64,000 nt of DNA from Chitinimonas arctica (GTDB lineage: Bacteria > Pseudomonadota > Gammaproteobacteria > Burkholderiales > Chitinimonadaceae). Position numbers and translations under genes: made by a program. Positions 17,400 through 28,314 of the stretch are shown here, one piece after another. The stretch covers positions 1,302,001-1,366,000 of the forward strand of contig NZ_CP041730.1 of the NCBI RefSeq assembly GCF_007431345.1. The letters run 5' to 3'. The notes under the pieces were generated by a model. It did no database searches, was not told the origin of the DNA, and saw only the letters and a list, made by a program, of their open reading frames with translations. The stretch's first letter is position 1. Every line of letters starts with the position of its first letter.

Positions 17400-18578
17400 A
17401 TGGATTTTGCATGTTTTACAAGGGCTTTCAAGCCACTAGGGAATTCTTTGAGCACCACGGATCGAGCCATCAACCATAACACCGGCGGGTCGATCAAGGA
17501 ATTGTTGTCAAATTTGTGCGCATGTGAGGTGTACGATGTTTTACAGGAGGCCAGCGCAGCGCAGGAAGAAGATGAGGCGCTTGATTTCTGTGCATCTGTA
17601 CTGATTGGGGAGTTGAACAATGGCAATCAGATTGAATCAAAGAGATATAGGGTGAATTTTTCTGAAAACAGTGCTGTTGTTTTTGATAAATACACCAACC
17701 AGGAACTGTCAATTCCAGGATTAACGATCCATTCTTTGGAAAAACTGATCGTTAATGAGATGAGTAAAGATGTACTCTTGCATGAAAAAATACAGAAGGC
17801 AATAAAAGGCCGAACACATTTTACCGATATTATTTATAATACGAAGGCAAGCTTTAAAGGAGAAAAATTATGCAACAGGGTCTTCAAGGGATGCATTATC
17901 AACTTGAACCACTTTTCCGCAGCCGAACTTAAAAACGTGACATTTGCAAGCTGTAAATTTACCAACAGCTCATTTGCAAATTCAAAAATACAGAACTGCT
18001 TTTTCCATAATTGCACATTGGAAGCCGCAATGTTCACGGGTGCAAAAATTGAAGACACCTCCTTCCTGGGCTGTAACATCACACAATCCAGCTTTGAAGA
18101 CGCAGTCATTATCAATGTTGAAATTTCAAGCTCGAATCTCTGCGGAACACACTTTTTAGATGCGAGCATAGTCAATTCCAAAATAACCGCCAGCCAGCTC
18201 GATAATGTGGTTTTTTTTGATCAACCGGATAGGGCAGGATTTCACCTCGATGCCAAATCCGAAGCGACCGCGGCAATCACAAAGCCAATTGCAATATTAT
18301 TAGTCGACCCAGAGAATCCGGGAATCACAGGTCCAAAAATAAATTTAAAACTGCAAAATGCAGCATCAGCGGTCCCATTGAGAATATCGACCAAGCCCGA
18401 CAAGGTTGACCCACATGAATTAACCAAGGAGGTTGAGCAAGCCATATCAAACAGTCAACATCCAAGCAATAAACCAATCCCGCAAACCTTAATTGACTCA
18501 GCCAGGCATAGCGCCTGTGACAATCCAAATTTTGCCAAGATATTGAGCAAGGCAAAAAAAAATTTCCACCGGAATTAA
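17400..18578 (+). CDS. Pentapeptide-repeat protein, N-terminal part of a split pentapeptide/C26 gene
   Basis: A 392-residue hydrophilic protein without signal peptide. Residues about 150-280 form a right-handed pentapeptide-repeat stretch with A(N/D)LxX-like units: NVTFASCKFTNSSFANSKI, NCFFHNCTLEAAMFTGAKI, TSFLGCNITQSSFEDAVI. About 100 residues of linker follow, and the frame ends just after an A9 tract (18554-18562). With A8 it would run straight into the C26 domain. AT content is far above the neighbours, suggesting horizontal origin. A pentapeptide stretch plus an enzyme domain, with a Ser/Thr-rich N-terminus, recalls secreted effectors such as SopA/PipB, but that is inference. Confidence 0.75.
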   Translation: MDFACFTRAFKPLGNSLSTTDRAINHNTGGSIKELLSNLCACEVYDVLQEASAAQEEDEALDFCASVLIGELNNGNQIESKRYRVNFSENSAVVFDKYTNQELSIPGLTIHSLEKLIVNEMSKDVLLHEKIQKAIKGRTHFTDIIYNTKASFKGEKLCNRVFKGCIINLNHFSAAELKNVTFASCKFTNSSFANSKIQNCFFHNCTLEAAMFTGAKIEDTSFLGCNITQSSFEDAVIINVEISSSNLCGTHFLDASIVNSKITASQLDNVVFFDQPDRAGFHLDAKSEATAAITKPIAILLVDPENPGITGPKINLKLQNAASAVPLRISTKPDKVDPHELTKEVEQAISNSQHPSNKPIPQTLIDSARHSACDNPNFAKILSKAKKNFHRN

Positions 18579-19200
18579 CTGCATCTGCCTCCCTGGCGGT
18601 GAGGACATTCCACCAAGGCTATATGGCGCCGAAGCGACGGAAGCAACCCAATGGAGTGGCGACTACAGGCGTTCCATATTGGAAATAGCATTAATAGATG
18701 CAGCATTTAACAAAGGCATCCCGCTGATGGCTGTATGTCGAGGATTTCAAATGGTAAATGTATTATTTGGCGCACAACTAAACCAACATGTCCCATGGCA
18801 ACTTGGCGCACAGAGATTTCAATTCAATACGCCTGCAAAACACCTTCTAGGAAGCAAGCTGCCAAATTCATTTCGATCCGCGGTGTCTCATCACCAGGCA
18901 GTGAAGCAAGAACCATTTGCTACAGACCATATTGAGCCAACAATTATCTATAACGGCATGGTAAAAGGCGCGGAGTTAAAATATCCAGTAGCGGCACCCA
19001 TGGTTTTGACGCAGTTCCATCCTGAATATTTAAATACGCAATCAACAGAAAAAACCTATGCCGGCAAATTAAAAGCGAACGCGTTGAATCTTGTCATATC
19101 GACTTCAAATGATGAATTTTTTAAACTTTTTGGCACGGCTTCGCTTACGCATTTTAGGCGGAATAAAGTCAACATAGAGCTGCTGACCCCGCTCAGGTAG
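18547..19200 (+). CDS. Peptidase C26 (gamma-glutamyl hydrolase-like) domain, out of frame with the pentapeptide part
   Basis: This frame has class I glutamine amidotransferase features of the PuuD/C26 family: CICLPGGEDIPPRLYG, the nucleophile elbow LMAVCRGFQMVNVLFG, VSHHQAVKQ, and LTQFHPEYL carrying the His-x-Glu of the triad. C26 enzymes hydrolyse gamma-glutamyl amides. There is no good independent start (TTG 18679 would drop the GGEDIPP strand) and no ribosome-binding site, so it should be read as the C-terminal half of the upstream protein, together about 600 residues. One A too many in the A9 tract separates them: mutation, sequencing error or slippage. Confidence 0.72.
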   Translation, partial: ARQKKISTGINCICLPGGEDIPPRLYGAEATEATQWSGDYRRSILEIALIDAAFNKGIPLMAVCRGFQMVNVLFGAQLNQHVPWQLGAQRFQFNTPAKHLLGSKLPNSFRSAVSHHQAVKQEPFATDHIEPTIIYNGMVKGAELKYPVAAPMVLTQFHPEYLNTQSTEKTYAGKLKANALNLVISTSNDEFFKLFGTASLTHFRRNKVNIELLTPLR

Positions 19201-19205
19201 CGCGC

Positions 19206-19224
19206 GGCGGGCCGAAAACCCGCC
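19206..19224. terminator. Short hairpin between convergent genes
   Basis: GGCGGG / CCCGCC with a seven-base loop lies between the C26 stop and the cobA stop. Neither strand has a T-run, so termination is only possible. Confidence 0.3.
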
Positions 19225-19236
19225 ACCCTGCGCGGT

Positions 19237-19986
19237 TCAACCGGCCTTGCGCACCTCATCGGCCAAGGCCAACTTCGCCCGGTAGACTTCGCCGATCAGC
19301 AAAATGGCCGGGCCGTCCAACTGGAATGTGGCGGCTTGCGGAAGTTCTCTCAGGGTCAGCGGGAATTCGCGGCAGCCGGGCAGCGAGGCATTTTCCACGA
19401 TCAGCAGCGGGGTATCGGGTGGCATGCCGCCCGCCAGCAAGGCGGCGGCGATGGCGGCCGATTGCTTGACGCCCATATAAAGGACCGTCGTATCGGCGGC
19501 CAGGACCGGTTTGAGCCAATCGCTGGTTTGTTCGCCCTCGCCCACCCTGGCGGTGGCGAACAGCACATTGCGGGCGAAGCCCCGGCGGGTCAGCGAAATG
19601 GCGCTATCGGCGGCGGCGGCCAGCGCGGCGGTCACGCCGGGCACGATTTCGTACTCGATGCCGGCCTCGTCCAAAGCGGCCAATTCTTCCTGGGCGCGGC
19701 CGAACAGCATAGGATCGCCGCCCTTCAGACGGACCACGCGCGCGTATTTATGAGCGGCATCCACCAGCATCTTGTTGATGAAGCGCTGGGCGGTGGACGC
19801 CTTGTCGCAGCGCTTGCCGACCGGGATCAGTACCGCCTGGGGGCAGTACTGCAACATCTCCGGCTGGACCAGCGCGTCGAACAGCACGGCGTCGGCCGCT
19901 TGCAGCAGACGCATGCCACGCACCGTGATCAAATCGGCGGCACCCGGTCCGGCGCCGATCAGATGGACTTTGCCGGCCATGCTCAA
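19237..19986 (-). CDS. cobA: Uroporphyrinogen-III C-methyltransferase (SUMT)
   Basis: A 249-residue SAM-dependent enzyme methylating uroporphyrinogen III at C2 and C7 to precorrin-2, the first step to siroheme. Marks: VHLIGAGPGAADLITVRG, DALVQPEMLQYCP, VVRLKGGDPMLFGRAQEEL, EIVPGVTAALAAAADSAISL and TRRGFARNVLFATA. It is the last gene of cysI-DUF934-cobA and overlaps the DUF934 stop by four bases. Siroheme is the cofactor of the CysI encoded two genes upstream, so the operon makes both enzyme and cofactor precursor. The oxidase/chelatase (CysG-type) part is not in the window. Confidence 0.94.
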   Translation of the reverse strand: MSMAGKVHLIGAGPGAADLITVRGMRLLQAADAVLFDALVQPEMLQYCPQAVLIPVGKRCDKASTAQRFINKMLVDAAHKYARVVRLKGGDPMLFGRAQEELAALDEAGIEYEIVPGVTAALAAAADSAISLTRRGFARNVLFATARVGEGEQTSDWLKPVLAADTTVLYMGVKQSAAIAAALLAGGMPPDTPLLIVENASLPGCREFPLTLRELPQAATFQLDGPAILLIGEVYRAKLALADEVRKAG

Positions 19987-20490
19987 GCGCTCCGCCGGCG
20001 GAACAGCGGCAAGGGCTGGTCCACGCCGTTCTGGTAGAACTCGTCGAAATCGTCCAGGCCCTTGGCGGCGTCTTCCACGTCCTTGTCGATACGGACTTCG
20101 AAGGCATCGAAACCGCAGCGGCGCAGATAGAGCATGGTGTCCTTGAATACATCGCCGACCGCGCGCAACTCGCCCGCGTAGCCGTAACGCTCGCGTAGCA
20201 ACCGGCCGATGCTGAAGCCGCGGCCATCGGTGAAGGCGGGGAAGTCCACGGCGATCACGCTGAGGCGGCGGGCATCGTCACCCAAGGATTCGGGCTCATC
20301 GTCCGGCTTGAACCAGACGCCTACGTCGGTCCGCTCAAGCAATTCGTCACGCCGCGCCAGCCACTCCGACAAGGGCAGCAGGGTATGCGGCGGAACCGCG
20401 TCGTCGCTGGCTTCCGCTACCCGCAGCCAGTGGTTGGCGACGATCTCGCGCCGGCCGCTGGCGCGGTCCAGCCGGATCAGGTGGGGGGAC

Positions 20491-20498
<8 letters not shown>
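19983..20498 (-). CDS. DUF934 family protein of the sulfite reductase operon
   Basis: A 171-residue cytoplasmic protein of the DUF934 family: TLLPLSEWLARRDELL, VGVWFKPDDEPESLG, IAVDFPAFTDGRGFSIGRLL and GELRAVGDVFKDTMLYLRRC. In many Proteobacteria it sits beside cysI, and it is thought to serve sulfite reduction, perhaps in electron delivery, without proven function. ATG 20498 has a strong AAGGAG and overlaps the cysI end by eight bases, so co-translation is likely. Confidence 0.92.
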
Positions 20499-22158
<1,660 letters not shown>

Positions 22159-22546
22159 GGCTAAGACTCTGCAAAACGGCTATTGCGCAAGGTTGGTCTG
22201 GATGCCCGGTCGTTTGTGCCGCTCCGCCGGGCTGTCCTGGAACCAAAAGAAACTGACGGATTCAGCGTGGCAGAATAGCAGCGACCTCTTATGCGAAAAA
22301 TGAATCTTTACGTCTATCCATATCGCGGTATCTACATATAAAGAATAGAGATTGCCTGAAGCCCGGGTGACAGGATTCGCGCCTGGTGGATCCGCTCTGC
22401 CGCACCCTTTGCATCAGGCTCGTAAAGCGCCCGCCTAAATTCGCCGCGCCTCCACCAGCGCAGGCTTATAATCACGCGTTCACCATTTTTACTCCAGACG
22501 AGAAGCAGTGATCCTGCCGTCTCGGCGCAGCCTGAGAAAATCCGCA
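22159..22546. other. Divergent intergenic region, cysI/pepN
   Basis: About 390 bases between divergent starts, expected to hold both promoters. A more AT-rich patch lies at 22280-22360. Sulfur genes of this kind are commonly CysB-controlled, but I cannot point to a convincing CysB site. No gene seen. Confidence 0.4.
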
Positions 22547-25195
22547 ATGGCCAAACTCGATGTCAACACACCGCAGCCCATCCAGCTCAAGGACTACACT
22601 CCGCCGGCCTTCCTGATCGACAAGGTCGACCTGACCTTCGACCTGGATGAGGACCATAGCCGAGTCAGTTCGCGCCTGGTGCTGCACCGCAATCCAGACC
22701 ATCCGGACGCCCGCGCGCCGCTGACCCTGGATGGCAAGGAACTGACATTGGAATCGGTCAAGCTCGATGGCGAGATCCTGGACGGCAGCCGCTACCAGAC
22801 CGATGCCGAGTCCTTGACCATTGCCGCCATGCCGGACAATGCCATCCTGGAAATCGTGACCGTCATCCATCCCGAGACCAATACCAGCCTGAACGGCCTG
22901 TATCGCTCGGGCGGCAATTTCTATACGCAATGCGAGGCCGAAGGCTTTCGCAAGATCACCTACTACCTGGATCGCCCCGATGTGATGGCGCGTTTCACCA
23001 CCACCATCGTGGCCGACAAGAACAAATGGCCGGTGCTGCTTTCCAACGGCAACCGGGTCGGCGAAGGCACGCTGGACCGCAATCGCCACTGGGTGAAATG
23101 GGTCGATCCGTTCAAGAAGCCGGCCTACCTGTTTGCCCTGGTGGGCGGCAAGCTGTCGCGCCTGGCGGACCGCTACACCACGAGCTCGGGCCGCGAAGTG
23201 GCGCTGGAAATCTGGGTGGAGCCGGCCGACCTCGACAAGTGCGATCACGCCATGGCCTCGCTGAAGAAATCCATGCTGTGGGATGAGCAGCGCTTCGGCC
23301 TGGAGTACGACCTGGATACCTATATGATCGTCGCCGTGGGCGACTTCAATATGGGCGCCATGGAGAACAAGGGCCTCAACATCTTCAATACCAAGTACGT
23401 GCTGGCCCGTTCCGACACGGCTACCGATGTGGATTTCGACGGTATCGAGGCGGTGATCGCCCATGAATACTTCCACAACTGGACCGGCAACCGGGTGACT
23501 TGCCGCGATTGGTTCCAGCTGTCGTTGAAGGAAGGCCTGACCGTTTTCCGCGACCAGGAATTCTCGGCCGATATGGGTAGCGCGCCGGTGCAGCGCATCG
23601 AAGCGGTCCGCACCCTGCGCACCCATCAGTTCGCCGAGGATGCCGGCCCCATGGCCCACCCGATCCGGCCGGAAAGCTATATCGAGATCAATAATTTCTA
23701 TACCGTCACGGTCTACGAAAAGGGCGCGGAAGTGGTGCGCATGTACCAGACCCTGCTCGGTCGCGACGGCTTCCGCCGCGGTATGGATCTGTACTTCAAG
23801 CGCCACGACGGCCAGGCCGTGACCTGCGACGATTTCCGCGCGGCCATGGCCGATGCCAATGACTACGACCTGAACCAATTCGCGCGCTGGTATTCGCAAG
23901 CCGGCACGCCGACGCTCAGCGTGCGCGGCCAGTACGATGCGGCGGCCGCAAGCTATACGCTGACCGTCTCGCAAACCTGCCCGGCCACCCCCGGCCAGGG
24001 CGAAAAGCTGCCCATGCATATTCCGCTGGCGCTGGGCCTGCTCGGCCCCGACGGCGCCGATCTGCCTCTGCAGCTGGCAGGCGAGCAAGAAGCACTGGCC
24101 GGCACCCGCGTGCTGTCGGTCCAGGAAGCCAGCCAGTCCTTCACCTTTATCAATGTGCCGGTGGCGCCGGTGCCGTCGCTGCTGCGTAATTTCTCGGCGC
24201 CGGTCAAACTCGACTTCCCCTATAGCCGCGCCCAACTCGCCTTGCAGATGGCCCACGACAGCGATGCTTTCTGCCGCTGGGAAGCCGGCCAGACCATGAT
24301 GCTGCAGGATCTGCAGACGCTGATCGAGGCTGCCCGCGCGGGTGGCGAGCTGGGCTTGAAGGACGATTTCGTCTCGGCCATGCGCCAGGTACTGGCGGAC
24401 GATGCGCTCGACCCGGCGCTGGTGGCACTGATGCTGACGCTGCCGGCCGAGACTTACCTGGCCGACCAGCAGTCCGAAATCGATCCGGACGCCATCCGCG
24501 CCGCTCGCGAAGCCATGAAGCTGGGCCTGGCCCGTGCCTTGCGCAGCGAATTCAAGGCGGTCTATAGCCGCTTGCAGGATCAGGGTGCCTATCGCTTCGA
24601 TGCGCAGTCCGTGGCACGCCGCTCCTTGAAGAACGTGGCGCTGTCCTACCTGGCCGAACTGGATGAGCCGGCCATGCTGGAACTGGCGGAGCAGCAGTTT
24701 GCCCGTGCCGACAATATGACCGACTCCCAAGCCGCGCTGACTGGACTAGTGAACTGGGCCGAAGGCGATGCCGCCTTGGCCGGCTTTGCCGCCAAATGGG
24801 CCGAGGAAGCGCTGGTGATGGACAAGTGGTTCACCTTGCAGGCCATCAGCCGCCGCCTCGGCACGGTGGCCAAGGTCAAGGCACTGATGCAGCATCCGGC
24901 CTTTGCCCTGACCAACCCCAACAAGGTACGTGCCCTGGTGGGCGCCTTCCTGCACAGCAATCTGGCCGGCTTCCACGCGGCGGACGGGTCGGGCTACGAA
25001 TTCGCCGCCGATACCATCCTGGCCGTGGACAAGCTCAATCCGCAGATGGCGGCTCGCCTGGCCGGCTGCTTCAACCGCTGGAAGAAGCTGGAGCCTGGCC
25101 GCCGTGCCGGCATGCGTTCGGCCCTGGAGCGGGTGGCTGCCCATGCCGGTCTATCGCGTGACGTGTATGAAATCGTGTCGAAGAACCTGCAATAA
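22547..25195 (+). CDS. pepN: Aminopeptidase N
   Basis: An 882-residue cytoplasmic M1 zinc aminopeptidase that removes N-terminal residues from peptides, as expected for proteobacterial PepN. Visible: LNGLYRSGGNFYTQCEAEGF, RKITYYLDRPDVMARF, the exopeptidase motif GAMENKGLNIF, the zinc motif AHEYFHNWTGNR (HExxH, about residue 305) with the downstream Glu in SLKEGLTVFRDQEF, and the long alpha-helical C-terminal DUF3458 region. ATG 22547 gives the usual short N-terminus, and the codons before it are not conserved in style. Confidence 0.97.
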   Translation: MAKLDVNTPQPIQLKDYTPPAFLIDKVDLTFDLDEDHSRVSSRLVLHRNPDHPDARAPLTLDGKELTLESVKLDGEILDGSRYQTDAESLTIAAMPDNAILEIVTVIHPETNTSLNGLYRSGGNFYTQCEAEGFRKITYYLDRPDVMARFTTTIVADKNKWPVLLSNGNRVGEGTLDRNRHWVKWVDPFKKPAYLFALVGGKLSRLADRYTTSSGREVALEIWVEPADLDKCDHAMASLKKSMLWDEQRFGLEYDLDTYMIVAVGDFNMGAMENKGLNIFNTKYVLARSDTATDVDFDGIEAVIAHEYFHNWTGNRVTCRDWFQLSLKEGLTVFRDQEFSADMGSAPVQRIEAVRTLRTHQFAEDAGPMAHPIRPESYIEINNFYTVTVYEKGAEVVRMYQTLLGRDGFRRGMDLYFKRHDGQAVTCDDFRAAMADANDYDLNQFARWYSQAGTPTLSVRGQYDAAAASYTLTVSQTCPATPGQGEKLPMHIPLALGLLGPDGADLPLQLAGEQEALAGTRVLSVQEASQSFTFINVPVAPVPSLLRNFSAPVKLDFPYSRAQLALQMAHDSDAFCRWEAGQTMMLQDLQTLIEAARAGGELGLKDDFVSAMRQVLADDALDPALVALMLTLPAETYLADQQSEIDPDAIRAAREAMKLGLARALRSEFKAVYSRLQDQGAYRFDAQSVARRSLKNVALSYLAELDEPAMLELAEQQFARADNMTDSQAALTGLVNWAEGDAALAGFAAKWAEEALVMDKWFTLQAISRRLGTVAKVKALMQHPAFALTNPNKVRALVGAFLHSNLAGFHAADGSGYEFAADTILAVDKLNPQMAARLAGCFNRWKKLEPGRRAGMRSALERVAAHAGLSRDVYEIVSKNLQ

Positions 25196-25307
25196 ATCGT
25201 AGTAGCTGGACTGGACCGCGCGTGCGCTTGCTCTGTAGGCCTCGCGTGGTCTAGTGTAGAAGCGAGTTCATATATTCGGCGGGTTCTGCTCGCCCTCGGG
25301 AAGCGGC

Positions 25308-25742
25308 ATGCAAACCTCGATTCTGCTGGTGGAAGACAATCCGGATGATGAAGCGCTGACGATTCGTGCCTTCGGCAAGAACGGCATCCAGAATCGAATC
25401 GTCGTCGCTCGCGATGGCCAGGAAGCCATCGACTATCTATATGGCCTGGGCGCGCATGCCGGCCGCGATATGGGCGAGTTGCCGGTATTGATCCTGCTCG
25501 ACATCAAGCTACCCAAGCTGAACGGCATCGAGGTGCTACGGCAGATCCGCAATCACGAGACCACCAAATTGATTCCGGTGGTGGTACTGACCACGTCCAA
25601 GGAAGAGGACGACTTGATCAAGAGCTATAGCCTGGGCGCCAACAGCTATATCCGCAAGCCGGTCGATTTCATGCAGTTCATGGAAGTGGTCAAGCAGGTA
25701 GGCATCTATTGGCTGATGTTGAACGAACCCGTCCAGAGCTGA
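25308..25742 (+). CDS. Single-domain response regulator (Rcp1-like)
   Basis: A 144-residue CheY-like receiver with no output domain. Acidic pair EDNPDDE (about 9-15), phosphoacceptor Asp65 in LILLDIKLPKLNG, TTSKEEDD with the conserved Thr, and Lys in SYIRKPVDF. The DxKLPK type is typical of receivers paired with phytochrome-like or other PAS-containing histidine kinases. The REC-PAS-GGDEF-EAL gene starts seven bases downstream, so the two are one signalling operon. No kinase is next to it. Confidence 0.9.
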   Translation: MQTSILLVEDNPDDEALTIRAFGKNGIQNRIVVARDGQEAIDYLYGLGAHAGRDMGELPVLILLDIKLPKLNGIEVLRQIRNHETTKLIPVVVLTTSKEEDDLIKSYSLGANSYIRKPVDFMQFMEVVKQVGIYWLMLNEPVQS

Positions 25743-25749
25743 TGGACCG

Positions 25750-27876
25750 ATGGACGAAATCGCCCTCACCGAAAAAACGCTCAATGTACTCGTCGTCGAT
25801 GATTCGGAAGATGACGCATTACTGAATATCCTCGCCCTGCGCCGCCAGGGCTTTGTCATCGAGTACAAACGGGTCGATACGCCGGAAGCCATGCGTGCCG
25901 CCATGGACGGCAGCGCCTGGGACTTGATCCTGTCCGACTATTCGATGCCGCATTTTTCGGCGCAGGAAGCGCTGAAAGTCTTCCGCGAGCATAGCCAGCT
26001 CATCCCGTTTATCGTGGTGACCGGCACCATAGGCGAAGAGTCGGCCGTGGCCATGATGAAGGCCGGCGTCAACGACTTTATCCTCAAGACCCATCTGAAA
26101 CGGCTGGCCAGCGTGGTCGAGCGCGAGCTGCGCGAAACCGGCAACCGCCGTGCCAAGCGCGAAGCCGAACTGGCCCTGCGCGAAAGCCAGGAACGCTACG
26201 AGTTGGCTATCCGTGGCGCCAATGACGGGCTGTGGGACTGGAATATCCGCGACGACAGCATCTATTTCTCGCCCCGCTGGAAAACCATGCTGGGCTATGA
26301 GGAAGAAGAGCTGGCCGATCCGCTGCCGGAAACCTGGCTGATGTTGGCCCATCCGGACGAAAGCGAAGGTCTGCGCGTCCAGCTTATCCAGCATCTGAAG
26401 CGAGAAACGCCGCACTTCGAGGCCGAGCATCGCATGCGGCACAAGGATGGCAGCTGGCGCTGGATGCTGACCCGGGGCATGGCGATGATAGACCCGGACA
26501 CGGGCCTGGCTTTCCGCATGGCCGGTTCGCTGACCGATATCACCGAGCGCAAGCGGGCCGAAGAGCAGATGCTCTATGATGCCCTGCACGACAATCTCAC
26601 CGGCCTGGCCAACCGGGCCATGTTCACCGATTTTCTCGGCTTCGCCCTTGGCCATGCCACTCGCGACCCCGAATATCTGTGCGCGGTGCTTTGCCTCAAC
26701 CTGGAGCGTTTCCGCTATATCAACGACAGCTTCGGCCACGCCACCGGCGACCGCATCCTGCGGGTGACCGCCGAACGGCTGGCCCAGGTGCAACGGCCCG
26801 GCGACGTGGTGGCCCGTTTCGGCGGCGACGAGTTCGCCATCCTGCTGGACGCCATCGCCGATCCGGCCGAAGCCATGCGCTTCACCGAAGCCATGCTGAC
26901 CGAACTGGCCAAGCCCATCGACCTGGAAGGTCACGAGGTCTATCCCGGCGCCCGCGTCGGCATCGCCCTGTCGTCCGGCGGCTACGCCCATCCGGAGGAA
27001 ATGATACGGGACGCCGATACCGCCATGCACCGCGCCAAGCAGCGTGGCCGCGGCAAGATGGAAGTATTCGACCGCGCCATGCAGGGCACCATGCTGCGCG
27101 CGCTGAAAATGGAACAGGAAATGCGCCGCGCCCTGGCGGCCCATGAGTTCCTGCCGTATTTCCAACCCATCGTCGATCTGGAGAGCGGCCGCATTGCCGC
27201 CTTCGAAGCCTTGGTACGCTGGCAACAACCCGGTGGCCAACTGATCAGCCCGGCGGAATTTATCCCGCTGGCGGAGGAAATCGGCCTGATCAACCAGCTT
27301 GGCCGGCAGATGCTGGAAACCTCGGCGCAGCAGATTGCCGCCTGGCAGCGGATCTTCCCCGACCAGATGCTGCGCGTCAGCGTCAATCTGTCCGGCAAGC
27401 AGTTCAACCAGCCCGACCTGGTGGAACAGATCGATGCCGCCATCGCCCTGGCCGGCATCGAACCGGGCAGGCTGGAACTGGAGATCACCGAGAGCATCCT
27501 GATGGACAACACCGATGCCATCATCGCCATGCTGGAAGCGATCCGCGCCCGCGGCATCCAGATCCTGATGGACGATTTCGGCACCGGCTACTCATCGCTG
27601 TCCTATCTGCACCGTTTTCCGTCCAATGTCTTGAAGATCGACGGCTCCTTCGTGCGCCAGGTCACCGAAGACCGCTTCAGCCGCGAGATCGTACGTGCGA
27701 TCGTGCTGCTGGCCCGCAACCTGGGCATGGCGGTGATCGCCGAAGGGGTGGAGACCGCCGAGCAGTTGGCGGCATTGCGCGAGATGGCCTGCGATTTCGC
27801 CCAGGGTTATTTCTTCGCCAAACCGCTGCCCGCCGCCGAGGCGACCGCCTTGATCGCGGCAAACCGGCAGTGGTAG
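25750..27876 (+). CDS. REC-PAS-GGDEF-EAL c-di-GMP signalling protein
   Basis: A 708-residue cytoplasmic protein. Receiver 1-125 with Asp63 in LILSDYSMP; PAS/PAC about 145-275 (ELAIRGANDGLWDWNIRDDS, MAGSLTDITERKRAEEQM); GGDEF about 280-440 with intact RFGGDEFAILLD; EAL about 450-705 with intact FEALVRWQQPGG, ITESILMDN, LMDDFGTGYSSLSYL and AEGVETAEQL. Both catalytic motifs are complete, so it may both make and degrade c-di-GMP, one activity usually dominating. Phosphorylation and the PAS ligand likely set the balance. It probably shares a phosphorelay with the upstream receiver. Confidence 0.94.
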   Translation: MDEIALTEKTLNVLVVDDSEDDALLNILALRRQGFVIEYKRVDTPEAMRAAMDGSAWDLILSDYSMPHFSAQEALKVFREHSQLIPFIVVTGTIGEESAVAMMKAGVNDFILKTHLKRLASVVERELRETGNRRAKREAELALRESQERYELAIRGANDGLWDWNIRDDSIYFSPRWKTMLGYEEEELADPLPETWLMLAHPDESEGLRVQLIQHLKRETPHFEAEHRMRHKDGSWRWMLTRGMAMIDPDTGLAFRMAGSLTDITERKRAEEQMLYDALHDNLTGLANRAMFTDFLGFALGHATRDPEYLCAVLCLNLERFRYINDSFGHATGDRILRVTAERLAQVQRPGDVVARFGGDEFAILLDAIADPAEAMRFTEAMLTELAKPIDLEGHEVYPGARVGIALSSGGYAHPEEMIRDADTAMHRAKQRGRGKMEVFDRAMQGTMLRALKMEQEMRRALAAHEFLPYFQPIVDLESGRIAAFEALVRWQQPGGQLISPAEFIPLAEEIGLINQLGRQMLETSAQQIAAWQRIFPDQMLRVSVNLSGKQFNQPDLVEQIDAAIALAGIEPGRLELEITESILMDNTDAIIAMLEAIRARGIQILMDDFGTGYSSLSYLHRFPSNVLKIDGSFVRQVTEDRFSREIVRAIVLLARNLGMAVIAEGVETAEQLAALREMACDFAQGYFFAKPLPAAEATALIAANRQW

Positions 27877-27891
27877 GCGGTAAATACCGTT

Positions 27892-28314
27892 TCAATAAGC
27901 GATCTGGTATTTGCGGTAGACAAAGCCCAATAACCAGGCCGGACCAATCAGCAGGAACTTGAGGTCGTCGAAAAAGGACGGCTTCTTGCCTTCCACCTTG
28001 TGCCCGACGAATTGGCCGATCCAGGCCAGTACGAAGATCGCCACGCTGAACCACAGCACCTTCGGCAACTGGCTCAACACGGCCAGCATCGCCGCCGCCA
28101 TCAGCAGCATGCCCAGGGCAATGGCGGGCGACAAGCGCAGGTAATAGACCAGGCTTAACAATACAAAGGTGATCGCCAGCCAAGGCGTGGCCGCCCACAG
28201 CATGCCCAGCAGGCTGAAGGTGATCAAGGGCACGCACAGCCAGTGCACGCGCTTGTTGAAGGGGTTCTGGTGGCTTTCGCCGTAGCGTTCGAATAAGGGA
28301 TCAATGGCCGACAT
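27892..28314 (-). CDS. Mpo1-like (DUF962) membrane protein
   Basis: A 140-residue integral membrane protein with four hydrophobic segments. It has the family start FERYGESHQNPFNKRVHWLCVP and IGQFVGHKVEGKKPSFFDDL near the third helix. Yeast Mpo1/YGL010w is an Fe2+-dependent dioxygenase in phytosphingosine alpha-oxidation; the His residues in SHQNP, VHWLC and GHKVEGKKP fit that site, while the bacterial role is unproven. ATG 28314 has GGAG upstream. It converges on the GGDEF-EAL gene and looks like a single-gene unit. Confidence 0.88.
   Translation of the reverse strand: MSAIDPLFERYGESHQNPFNKRVHWLCVPLITFSLLGMLWAATPWLAITFVLLSLVYYLRLSPAIALGMLLMAAAMLAVLSQLPKVLWFSVAIFVLAWIGQFVGHKVEGKKPSFFDDLKFLLIGPAWLLGFVYRKYQIAY

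Noticed and set aside
18679..19200. The C26 domain as an independent gene from TTG 18679
   Set aside because: It would lack the first strand with LPGGEDIPP, and no ribosome-binding site precedes it. A fused origin explains the data better.
22472..24730. A 752-codon minus-strand frame opposite pepN
   Set aside because: Antisense shadow of a high-GC gene. The plus strand has all M1 aminopeptidase motifs.
25819..27240. Long minus-strand frame opposite the GGDEF-EAL gene, and similar ones opposite the chemoreceptor (59906-61408) and nadA (41110-42345)
   Set aside because: All mirror strong coding on the other strand and show no family features.
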